A stretch of 15,644 bases of DNA, taken from NCBI GenBank assembly GCA_037444855.1, contig JBBILO010000019.1:1-15644 (forward strand). Reading direction: 5' to 3'. This DNA is from JBBILO01 sp037444855. GTDB taxonomy: Bacteria; Patescibacteriota; Microgenomatia; UBA1406; GWC2-37-13. Under the pieces are notes generated by a model. The model saw nothing but the letters and a program-made list of their open reading frames with translations. It did not search any database and was not told the origin of the DNA. The translations under genes were made by a program, and so were the position numbers. This document shows, in pieces, positions 6,172 to 12,738 of this stretch. Every line of letters begins with the position of its first letter. Positions within the stretch are counted from its first letter, which is position 1.

Positions 6172-7401
6172 TCAATCGGGATTCTCTTTTAATATCCTAA
6201 CAATTTTTTGAGCATCAGCAAGATCAATATTCGTCGGTAAATTAACAATTAATTTACAGATTTTTTCAGCGCTTCGACAAGCCCCATATTTATAACCAAC
6301 GATGTTTAAAGGGAAGTCTTTTGGAGCAACTACTTGCTCATACCAGCGACCAAGGTAAATATCATTCTTTTTCATTATTTCAATCAATTTTTTTGGGTTT
6401 TTAACAAGATAAGGAAATCGAATAAGAATATCATTTGTTTTTTGAAAAAAAAATTCTTTTTGGTAAAAATGAACAACCTTTAATCTTTTTTGATTAGTTT
6501 TTTTTATTTTTTTAATTTGATTAAGAAGAAGGTAAGCTAAAGCGTTGGGGTACTGATAATTGAGAGATTGATCCAGTTGACCATTTTTTTCCTTCTGAGT
6601 AATTTCTAAAGGAAAAAAGAAGGAGTTTCGATATAAGTAGTGAATTAATTTACCCAAACCAAATATATTATAGGTTTTTTTTGCAAAAAAAACTATAGGC
6701 TTATAAATTAGAAGTTTAATTAATTGACTATAGGTAATTCGATAAACTTCTTTTAATTGTTTTTTCAATTTTTCGTTAACTTTTTTATTAAAACCGACTA
6801 TTGCTCCTCCACAAACGGATGAAAGACTTTTTGATCGACCAAAAGATAAAAGAAGATAATAATTAAAATTTTTTACTTTATTTTTTTCTTTTATTAATAA
6901 CGGTATTTGGTAATTAAAAAAACCATGAGACAGGTCTTCAATGACTGCTAAATTATAATTTAAGGCTAATTGGATGATTTTTTCTTGTTCTGACGGTCTA
7001 AAACCAAACGTATGTTGAATTAGCAAACACGAAGTCTTATTGCTAATAAAGGATTTTAGCTTGTTATAATCAATTGAAAACGTATTTTTTTCGATATCAA
7101 CAAAGACTGGTTTTAGTCCCAAAGCTAAAATTGGCAAAATGACTGCTTCGCAAGTGAATGCGGGAACGATAATTTCGTTTCCTTTTTTAAGATTGAGAGA
7201 TTTAAGAAGATGATAAAGAGCAAAACGGCCAGTAAGAAAAAAATGGATTTCAGCATCCGAAGTTTTTAAATACTCTAGGATATTTTTTTTAACGGCTAAA
7301 ATCTCATTTTTCCCGTACCAACGCCATGGTTGACACAAAATTTTTATTGATGCTAAGATATCATCCCATTCTTCATTTGGCGCTAAGTCGCACGAGATCA
7401 T
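6172..7401 (-). CDS. DegT/DnrJ/EryC1/StrS-family PLP aminotransferase-like protein
   Basis: 409 residues of the DegT family, whose members are usually PLP-dependent sugar aminotransferases. Visible marks are L-T-G-R-F-A-L (56-62), V-P-A-F-T-C-E-A-V (79-87), I-E-D-L-S-H-G with D156, and the S-F-G-R-S-K-S-L-S-S block with K191 as the expected Schiff-base lysine, followed by C-G-G-A. Those residues are intact, but the middle part (about 205-290) is Lys/Ile-rich and unusual, so the substrate is open: a nucleotide sugar or an envelope glycan amino sugar. The last codons (E-N-P-D, TGA) fall in an AATCCCGATTGAGTCGG word resembling the adjoining repeats. The ATG is 12 nt below a TAAAAT that belongs to a dispersed repeat. 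femAB follows on the same strand. Confidence 0.85.
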   Translation of the reverse strand: MISCDLAPNEEWDDILASIKILCQPWRWYGKNEILAVKKNILEYLKTSDAEIHFFLTGRFALYHLLKSLNLKKGNEIIVPAFTCEAVILPILALGLKPVFVDIEKNTFSIDYNKLKSFISNKTSCLLIQHTFGFRPSEQEKIIQLALNYNLAVIEDLSHGFFNYQIPLLIKEKNKVKNFNYYLLLSFGRSKSLSSVCGGAIVGFNKKVNEKLKKQLKEVYRITYSQLIKLLIYKPIVFFAKKTYNIFGLGKLIHYLYRNSFFFPLEITQKEKNGQLDQSLNYQYPNALAYLLLNQIKKIKKTNQKRLKVVHFYQKEFFFQKTNDILIRFPYLVKNPKKLIEIMKKNDIYLGRWYEQVVAPKDFPLNIVGYKYGACRSAEKICKLIVNLPTNIDLADAQKIVRILKENPD

Positions 7402-7413
7402 AGTTCGTCTAGC

Positions 7414-7419
7414 ATTTTA
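7414..7419 (-). promoter_or_regulatory. repeat-borne -10-like box of the DegT-family gene
   Basis: TAAAAT on the minus strand ends 12 nt before the ATG at 7401 and lies inside the 30-bp block that recurs exactly at 2114-2143. TATACT a few bases further upstream is a second candidate. No Shine-Dalgarno sequence is seen before the ATG. Confidence 0.35.
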
Positions 7420-7504
7420 AAGTATAACGTATAACGTGGAACCCCGAAGGGACTTCCTTGGAGAATTGAACATGAAACATATAAATTTCAAATTTCTAAT
7501 CAAT

Positions 7505-7573
7505 GATTCCTCGACTCGGCCACGCGTCTGACATGGTTTTGCTCCCTTCGTTCGCTTCGCTCGGAATGACAAA
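7505..7573. repeat. GC-rich dispersed repeat, copy 2
   Basis: Same ends as the copy at 6101-6145 (GATTCCTCGAC at one end, TCGCTTCGCTCGGAATGACA at the other), in the same orientation, but with about 25 extra bases (CCACGCGTCTGACATGG core) in the middle. Part of this extra core resembles the lead-in near 120-145. Confidence 0.75.
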
Positions 7574-7666
7574 GAGAAAATTACCGATTTAACTGATTGT
7601 AACTAATTTCAACCTTTACACCCTTTTACACCTTTACATCTTTACACCTTTATACTTGTATACTTT

Positions 7667-8527
7667 TTAACTCATTTTAACTGAAATCGGGTTTTGCAAT
7701 ATATCTAACTGATAATTGATCTTCCCCATTTTAATTTTAAAATCACAGCCAAAAGAAGCTACTAAGCGATCAGCTGGGATATAACCCAATCCCCCTTTTC
7801 TTTTTGTCAGTCCTTCTTTTCTTCGCCATTCGATTGAGGGATCGACAGGGAACCAATAACTGTCAGGTAGAAGAACTTCTGGCCAGGCGTGAATAGTAAG
7901 AGAGTGGAACGTAGAGCTTAGAACATGGAAAGTATTGAAAATTTTTTTTAATATGTTCTCTTTAATAAGAAATCCAACTACGAGTCGTGAAGGAATGTTT
8001 AATGAATGGCATAGAGAGATAAAAAAGGTGGAAAAACCACCACAGTCAGTTTTTTTCTCTTTTAGTGCTTGATGATATGAATAAAGACCTTCGATTGGAT
8101 CAGCATAACTGAGATGATTAAGAGTATAAGAATAAATTTTCTCAATAATTCGATAAAGATTGGTGTCTTGACCGACAATTTTTTTGGCAATTTGTTTTAT
8201 TTGTTTATCTTCACCGTTGATAAAGCGATTGGGTTGAGTATAAAAAATCAATTTTTCTTTTGGTAGTTTTTGATAATCTTTAAGGAGAAATTTTTTAATC
8301 AGTTCCTTCTTGATTTTTATTTCTTTTAAGGTAGCTTTAAATTTGATGCGGATTTTTAAGACGTCGTTAAAGATAATAATTTCATTCCCCCATTGGTCAA
8401 GTATTTGAAGATTAGGGCCTGGAGCAATTTGGAGATTTTTTATTTGATGATAGTGATTAGATTTTGGCAATGAAAAAATTATCCCCCCTCTCCTATTTTT
8501 GGATAAAATCGATAAGGAAAAATTCAT
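7667..8527 (-). CDS. transglutaminase-like (papain-fold) domain protein
   Basis: 286 residues from the ATG at 8527. The C-terminal half is a transglutaminase-like core with the catalytic triad visible as C162 in T-D-C-G-G-F-S, H213 in I-H-A-W-P-E-V and D229 in W-F-P-V-D-P-S. The N-terminal half looks beta-rich. Such proteins are often proteases or amide-bond enzymes of the cell surface, but no signal peptide is visible from this start, so location is uncertain. Residues 198-209 (N-T-F-H-V-L-S-S-T-F-H-S) seem to be a repeat-derived insertion between core strands. The frame continues to a TTG at 8599, but the first of those codons lie in a GCGAGGCT repeat, and an extended -10 sits properly for the 8527 ATG. 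TTG remains possible because the upstream codons could encode one more strand. Confidence 0.83.
   Translation of the reverse strand: MNFSLSILSKNRRGGIIFSLPKSNHYHQIKNLQIAPGPNLQILDQWGNEIIIFNDVLKIRIKFKATLKEIKIKKELIKKFLLKDYQKLPKEKLIFYTQPNRFINGEDKQIKQIAKKIVGQDTNLYRIIEKIYSYTLNHLSYADPIEGLYSYHQALKEKKTDCGGFSTFFISLCHSLNIPSRLVVGFLIKENILKKIFNTFHVLSSTFHSLTIHAWPEVLLPDSYWFPVDPSIEWRRKEGLTKRKGGLGYIPADRLVASFGCDFKIKMGKINYQLDILQNPISVKMS
7904..7931 (-). repeat. word-repeat fragment inside the transglutaminase gene
   Basis: On the coding strand this reads CATGTTCTAAG, then CTCTACGTTCCAC, the same word family as ATGTTCTACGTTCCACG at 2104-2121. It encodes an apparently extra 12-residue loop between G-F-L-I-K-E-N and I-H-A-W-P-E of the transglutaminase core, in frame. 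Confidence 0.5.
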
Positions 8528-8537
8528 GATATGAGAA

Positions 8538-8546
8538 ATTTTAGCA
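8538..8546 (-). promoter_or_regulatory. extended -10 of the transglutaminase gene
   Basis: On the minus strand, TGCTAAAAT (8538-8546) has the TGn extended -10 form and ends 10 nt before the ATG at 8527. This fits the spacing at several other genes in the window and favours that ATG over the upstream TTG. Confidence 0.4.
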
Positions 8547-8581
8547 AATTTTAACGTCCCTATAATCGCCTTTTGCAAACT

Positions 8582-8610
8582 TGCGAGGCTAGCAATCAAC
8601 CTGCGAGGCT
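8582..8610. repeat. short direct repeat TGCGAGGCT
   Basis: TGCGAGGCT occurs at 8582-8590 and 8602-8610 (20-bp period) within TTGCAAAC and AGCAATCAAC flanks that are partly palindromic. It overlaps the region that would encode the first residues of the transglutaminase protein if the TTG at 8599 were used. Confidence 0.5.
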
Positions 8611-8753
8611 TGATTTTGTGTTAATAAAGAGATTAATATTCATTCATGAATTTAGGATTATCTTTTAATCATTAGGGATTATTTGAGATAAACTTGGATA
8701 AATAAGTTAAATAAGATAATTATTAACATCAATAAATTTAACTCTATCAGCAT

Positions 8754-10136
8754 TTAACTCTCTCTTTGGTTTTTTTCAAGACCGATTTTTTTCACTAATA
8801 GAGGTGTTAAAGGAGGCTCAATCACCAAAGTTAAAAGAATTATCCACATACCAAGAGAGAGAACTAAAGTACTATCAACAATTTTTGAATCAGCAAGAAT
8901 AATAAGCAAAACAGCAGCAATCACTCCCGTTTCTCTAATAAAACTTAAAAAGATCAATTCTTCTAATTTAAATTTCCCTTTAATAATCCACGGCAACAAA
9001 GAAATAAAAACAACAATTGGTCTGACAACAAAAATAAAAAGAAGAGCACTTAATATTCCCAAAAGGGAAGTTTTAATCATTATCGAAAAAGGAATCATTG
9101 CTCCAAGAATAACAAAAATTACTGGTTTGATTAGGTTATTGAGAAACTGCTCATAAAAATGAAAATTTTTTTTAATCTCATGATTTAAATCTGAAAATAA
9201 GCCAGCAGAGAATGCTGCTAAAAAACCGGCACCACCTAAAATATTACCTATAAAAAAGGTAAAGATGGGAATAAAGATCATAAGTGATGGATCGTGTTCG
9301 TTTAAGTTTTCCTCGGTTTTTTTTGGTTGATAAAAAGTTTTTATCAGATAATATCCTAAATAACCAACAATGATTCCAGAAAGGATTTGTAGCGCTAAAG
9401 CATCATATGTTGATTTTTGTATCAGGGGAAGAAAATAGTCGATGATCGATTTTTTAGCCACTGTTTGGATAGTGAGAGTTAAAAGTAAAAAACGAGTGAA
9501 GATGCTGCCTGAAATGTCGGTAAGGGCGCTTTCTGAGATGGCAATTTCTTTGATAAAATTTCTCTTAAGATTGATATTTTTTAAAGTAGGAAGGATAGCA
9601 GTAGGATCGGTCGATGCAAGAGCGGTTGATAGGAGAATTAAGCTGATCATGATGGTTTCATTTTCAAAAAAACCCATAATTTTAAATAAGAAAAATATTA
9701 AAGTAGACGTTAATAATGAAGAAATCAGCACACCAATAAGAGATAAAGAAAGAATGGGAAAAAACCATCGTTTAAATCGACCAAACGGTATTTCTAAACC
9801 ACTTGCAAATAAGATAACCGCGCCAAGAATTTCAACCATAATTGTTAGGATTGATTTTTGTTGGATGAAAAAAGATAAAAAGGGTTGAATCGCTATTCCG
9901 GCAAAGATTAACCAAACAAAGGAAGGAATTTTGGTCTTGGGAGAGATTCGGTTGATAATAAAACCCAAAAAAAGGATGCAACCAAAGATAAAAAGTTGAA
10001 AATCGTTTTCCTTGGCAATATTAGGAAAGATATCAATAATTTTTCTTCCAATAGAACTAATTAATGCTAAAAAAAAGGTGATAAAAAGAAAAGGATAAAA
10101 GCTTTTAAATAAGTGATTAATTTTGCGGGTATTCAT
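8754..10136 (-). CDS. CPA1-type Na+(K+)/H+ antiporter
   Basis: 460 residues from the ATG at 10136, with about 12-13 hydrophobic helices, in the size range of transport cores of the monovalent cation:proton antiporter (CPA) superfamily. The ion-site motifs are S-T-D-P-T-A (175-180) and S-E-S-A-L-T-D-I-S-G (201-210). In classic NhaP/NHE-type exchangers the second reads E-x-x-x-N-D; here the Asn is Thr (T206-D207). A late R-E-T-G-V-I-A-A segment matches the conserved Arg-Gly helix. No cytoplasmic TrkA-N or CNMP domain follows. It would exchange Na+ or K+ for H+ to control pH or volume. A TTG at 10172 would add 12 codons, but the ATG is better. It lies 67 nt after murF and may share its transcript; TATAAT at 10143-10148 is very close to the ATG. 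Confidence 0.9.
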   Translation of the reverse strand: MNTRKINHLFKSFYPFLFITFFLALISSIGRKIIDIFPNIAKENDFQLFIFGCILFLGFIINRISPKTKIPSFVWLIFAGIAIQPFLSFFIQQKSILTIMVEILGAVILFASGLEIPFGRFKRWFFPILSLSLIGVLISSLLTSTLIFFLFKIMGFFENETIMISLILLSTALASTDPTAILPTLKNINLKRNFIKEIAISESALTDISGSIFTRFLLLTLTIQTVAKKSIIDYFLPLIQKSTYDALALQILSGIIVGYLGYYLIKTFYQPKKTEENLNEHDPSLMIFIPIFTFFIGNILGGAGFLAAFSAGLFSDLNHEIKKNFHFYEQFLNNLIKPVIFVILGAMIPFSIMIKTSLLGILSALLFIFVVRPIVVFISLLPWIIKGKFKLEELIFLSFIRETGVIAAVLLIILADSKIVDSTLVLSLGMWIILLTLVIEPPLTPLLVKKIGLEKNQRES

Positions 10137-10203
10137 GGAAAAATTATAATAATTAAAGTTTTTTATTTTCAAGGGAATCTTATGATGAGAATTTAAACAT
10201 TAT

Positions 10204-11439
10204 TTAATTGTCATGACAATGTTCATAAGGACAAAGATCCTGACGACAGCAAATTGGCTCGTTGTTTAAAATTTTGATAATCCGTTTAAAATTTCTCAGT
10301 AGCGATGCTTTAAGATAGATAAAATCATCTTTTTTTAAAATTTTTTTAAGAAGATCAGCGGCTTCAAAAACATTTTGTGCATAGAAGATTTTGTTTTTTG
10401 GAAAACCTTGTTTAATTGCTTCATCGACAGTATATTTACGATACTCCCCTACTCCAATAACAATTTCTGGAGGATATTTGATCAGAGTTTGGGCAGTTTT
10501 TTTATGTTCTTCGATTGGTTTTTCTAACTCACCCATCACTCCCAAGACGGCGATTTTTCGGCCTTTTTTGTATGGAATGCGATAAAAAGTTTCCAAACCA
10601 ACATCAGTGCTTTTTGGGTTAGCCCGAAGAGAGTCGTTTAATAATATCGTTCCCAAAGGCCCTTTTTCGATACTCATTCTTCCAGGGAGAGGCTTTAATT
10701 GGGAGAAGATCTGAAAAAATTTTGAAAGAAATTTTTTCTCATCTCTAAAAATGACTTTAAGGGCTAAAAAACAAGCCATAGCAGTATATGAATTATGAAT
10801 ACCTAAAAGACGAGTTTTAATTGCTAGTTTTTTCATTTTTTTTTCATTAGAAAGATAAAATAATTCAAAAGTTGTTCCTTCTAAAGAAGGTTGAGTGTTA
10901 TCACACCAAACATCATTTCTATTTTTCTTGTTTCCATAAAATAAAACTTTAGCTTTGGTAAAAGGAGCCATTTTTCTGACATTAGCGTCGTCTCCATTTA
11001 AAATTGCCGCTCCTGATGAAGGAAGTGATTCGATAAGTTTTCTTTTTTCTTTAATGATATTTTCTAAAGAACCTAAATGTTCTTTATCTGAATGGACTGG
11101 TGATATCCCGGTAATAATACCAATTGTTGGTTTGGTAATTTCTAAATGTCTATCCATTTCATTGAGATGATCAATCCCCAATTCCCAAACAACGTACTTT
11201 GTCCACGGCCTAACTTTAAGGGCGGTGATTGGTACGTTAAAATTTGTATCAAGATTGGTATCGGTGACGACGGTTGGACCAAAGGAAGATAAAATTTTTG
11301 CTAAAGTTTGGGCAGTTGAAGTTTTTCCTTGGCTGCCGGTGATCCCGATTTGGATTGGATAAAAAAGAGATAGCCATTTTTTAGCGATAAAGCGGCGAGT
11401 TTGGTGATAGAGTTTTTTTATGCCTTGAGGTTGATACAT
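10204..11439 (-). CDS. murF: MurF-type Mur ligase (UDP-MurNAc-tripeptide--D-Ala-D-Ala ligase)
   Basis: 411 residues. An ATP-binding loop T-G-S-Q-G-K-T (34-40) is followed by W-E-L-G-I-D-H (85-91), the H-x-G-S-x-E-N-I segment (121-128) with a basic K-E-K-R-K-L stretch that normally holds the carbamoylated lysine, N-G-D-D-A-N-V (148-154), then L-P-G-R-M, N-D-S-L-R-A-N-P-K-S and V-M-G-E-L, all in MurF order. It would complete the cytoplasmic peptidoglycan pentapeptide precursor. Classic MurF proteins have a further N-terminal substrate domain of about 80-100 residues before the loop; it is absent here, as I recall for other Patescibacteria MurF proteins. The C-terminus has a Cys/His-rich tail (P-I-C-C-R-Q-D-L-C-P-Y-E-H-C-H) of unknown role, possibly metal-binding. 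Confidence 0.9.
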   Translation of the reverse strand: MYQPQGIKKLYHQTRRFIAKKWLSLFYPIQIGITGSQGKTSTAQTLAKILSSFGPTVVTDTNLDTNFNVPITALKVRPWTKYVVWELGIDHLNEMDRHLEITKPTIGIITGISPVHSDKEHLGSLENIIKEKRKLIESLPSSGAAILNGDDANVRKMAPFTKAKVLFYGNKKNRNDVWCDNTQPSLEGTTFELFYLSNEKKMKKLAIKTRLLGIHNSYTAMACFLALKVIFRDEKKFLSKFFQIFSQLKPLPGRMSIEKGPLGTILLNDSLRANPKSTDVGLETFYRIPYKKGRKIAVLGVMGELEKPIEEHKKTAQTLIKYPPEIVIGVGEYRKYTVDEAIKQGFPKNKIFYAQNVFEAADLLKKILKKDDFIYLKASLLRNFKRIIKILNNEPICCRQDLCPYEHCHDN

Positions 11440-11448
11440 AGTTAATTT

Positions 11449-11754
11449 AACTTATAACGTCTAAAAGGCCTAAAACTTTAAAATATAACGTATACCTTAG
11501 AACGTCTAATACTAACATTATTAAGTATTAAGTGTTTAGAAAATTAACCTAATTCATCTAAATATTAAAATAAAAAAATAACCAATAATTAATAATTAAT
11601 TTTTATTTAATAAATTAATATTTAATATTTTTTTGATTTTTTATTAATTTATTAATTATTAAAATTTTGATTAAAAATTTGTTATTAGTTATTTATTATT
11701 TTTAACTGATTCCACCCTATTTAACTGATTTAATTAATTTAATTGATTTAATCG
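11449..11754 (-). repeat. intergenic element with word repeats and an extreme AT-rich core
   Basis: Read on the minus strand from the ZIP stop: AATCAGTTAAA-type words (11754-11700), then about 160 bp of almost pure A/T with many small palindromes (TTAATTATTAATTATT and AATATTAAATATTAA), then TTAGACGTTCTAAGG and TATACGTTATATTTTAAAG words (11510-11470), and TTAGACGTTATAAG just before murF. The last part is a diverged relative of the block at 2114-2143. No coding potential seen. Confidence 0.6.
11451..11456 (-). promoter_or_regulatory. -10-like box of murF
   Basis: TATAAG on the minus strand ends 11 nt before the murF ATG. It is part of a TTATAACGTCTAAAAGG repeat word (plus-strand reading). No Shine-Dalgarno sequence is visible before the ATG, so a very short leader is likely if this box is used. 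Confidence 0.4.
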
Positions 11755-12498
11755 TTATTCAATATAAGTTAACAAATACATAATTAAAACTCCAACAACA
11801 AAGAATGTGATTTGAAGAAAACTTTTTTTAAGAGCGGTTTCTTTATGAAGTTCTGGAATAAGGTCAGATCCGGCAATATAGATAAAATTGCCGGCGGCTA
11901 AAGGAATTAAAATTTGATTTATATCTTCAACTTTCGCATAAAGAAAAAATGATATAAAAAGTCCAAGAAAGGCAGATAGTGCGGTATAAAAATTCAATTT
12001 TAATGCTTGAATTTTTCTAAAACCGCCATGAATCAAGATACCAAAGTCCCCTATTTCTTGGGGGATTTCATGAAAAATAACTGCTAACGAAGTGGCAATT
12101 CCGATAGTTTTTGAAGTTAGAAAGGATGCGCCGATAGTTAAACCATCAATAAAATTATGGAGAAAATCACCGAAAATATTCATATAAGCAAAGCGATGAA
12201 TATGATTTTTTTCTATTGGTAAATGACAATGACGCCAGCATATAATTTTTTCAGTAAAAAAAGAAAAAAGAATACCACCGATAATAACCATCGAGTTGTT
12301 AATTGACAATCCTTCCTCGGCAATTTCCGGTAGAAGATGAAAAAAAACATCACCAAATAAGGTGCCAGCAGAAAAACTAACAAAATAGATAAGAAAATTT
12401 TTTAGTTTTTCGGTTTTTATTGAAAGAGTAAAAATTCCAATAAGTGAAACAAGATTAACAAGGAATGCGGCGATGATTGAAAAAAGATGAGGATTCAT
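11755..12498 (-). CDS. ZIP family divalent metal transporter
   Basis: 247 residues and about eight membrane helices, as expected for ZIP (SLC39/GufA-type) proteins, which carry Zn2+ or Fe2+/Mn2+ into the cytoplasm. The helix-4 metal motif is H114-N-F-I-D118-G and the helix-5 motif is H143-E-I-P-Q-E148 followed by I-G-D-F-G; the second is the common H-E-I-P-H-E with Gln in place of the second His. The short loop between helices 3 and 4 has C-W-R-H-C-H, possibly for metal capture. A late G-N-F-I-Y-I-A-G-S-D-L-I-P-E helix completes the family pattern. Metal specificity cannot be read. It seems to start its own transcript at the extended -10 upstream. Confidence 0.92.
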   Translation of the reverse strand: MNPHLFSIIAAFLVNLVSLIGIFTLSIKTEKLKNFLIYFVSFSAGTLFGDVFFHLLPEIAEEGLSINNSMVIIGGILFSFFTEKIICWRHCHLPIEKNHIHRFAYMNIFGDFLHNFIDGLTIGASFLTSKTIGIATSLAVIFHEIPQEIGDFGILIHGGFRKIQALKLNFYTALSAFLGLFISFFLYAKVEDINQILIPLAAGNFIYIAGSDLIPELHKETALKKSFLQITFFVVGVLIMYLLTYIE

Positions 12499-12512
12499 AT
12501 TAATAAATACTT

Positions 12513-12521
12513 ATTATATCA
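12513..12521 (-). promoter_or_regulatory. extended -10 of the ZIP transporter gene
   Basis: TGATATAAT on the minus strand, with the same 14-base context as the aminotransferase promoter at 4376-4384. It ends 14 nt before the ATG at 12498. No convincing -35 at 16-18 nt. Confidence 0.55.
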
Positions 12522-12537
12522 GACATAATCATTTCTT

Positions 12538-12738
12538 ATGATTGAAAGATTATCTAGTAAGCCAAAATTACCTAACAAAAAACCAAATGAATTTTTACCT
12601 AATTTACCTTTACCTAAACCTGATCATATTAAACCGTCTCAAAGACAATATCCGCCACTTAAACTCATCGTCAGCCAGATAAAAGGAATAATCCTCAAGG
12701 TGAAAAAAAGTTGTTTTCTAACGAATCTCAATTTCTAA
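12538..12738 (+). CDS. possible small Pro/Lys-rich protein
   Basis: A 66-codon plus-strand frame, opposite in direction to both neighbours, starting 39 nt from the ZIP ATG (divergent). Its last 21 bases overlap the 3' end of the cohesin gene on the other strand. The product is rich in Pro and Lys in its first half (L-P-N-L-P-L-P-K-P-D-H-I-K-P) and has a short hydrophobic-basic tail. CATAAT at 12524-12529 lies 8 nt before the ATG, but there is no Shine-Dalgarno sequence. It could be a real small protein or a chance frame. I recognise no family. Confidence 0.3.
   Translation: MIERLSSKPKLPNKKPNEFLPNLPLPKPDHIKPSQRQYPPLKLIVSQIKGIILKVKKSCFLTNLNF

Larger units (their letters stand above)
7402..7666 (-). 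repeat. composite intergenic word-repeat element between the transglutaminase and DegT-family genes
   Basis: Read on the minus strand from the transglutaminase stop, the order is: GTATACAAGTATAAAGG, five GTGTAAA/ATGTAAA words (7664-7613), GGTTGAAATTAGTTACAATC and TTAAATCGGTAA words (to about 7585), the GC-rich copy at 7505-7573, then CCTTCGGGG. It ends in a TTCCACG / TTATACGTTATAC / TTTAAAAT block (7442-7413) immediately before the DegT-family ATG. This matches the order of the element at 1850-2165. Confidence 0.75.

Noticed and set aside
8528..8599. N-terminal extension of the transglutaminase protein from the TTG at 8599
   Set aside because: The first codons lie in a GCGAGGCT repeat and an extended -10 fits the ATG at 8527; kept only as a possibility.
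9442..9888. Plus-strand frame of 148 codons inside the antiporter gene
   Set aside because: Antisense to strongly family-like transmembrane coding sequence; its product is a Lys/Arg-rich mirror of hydrophobic codons.
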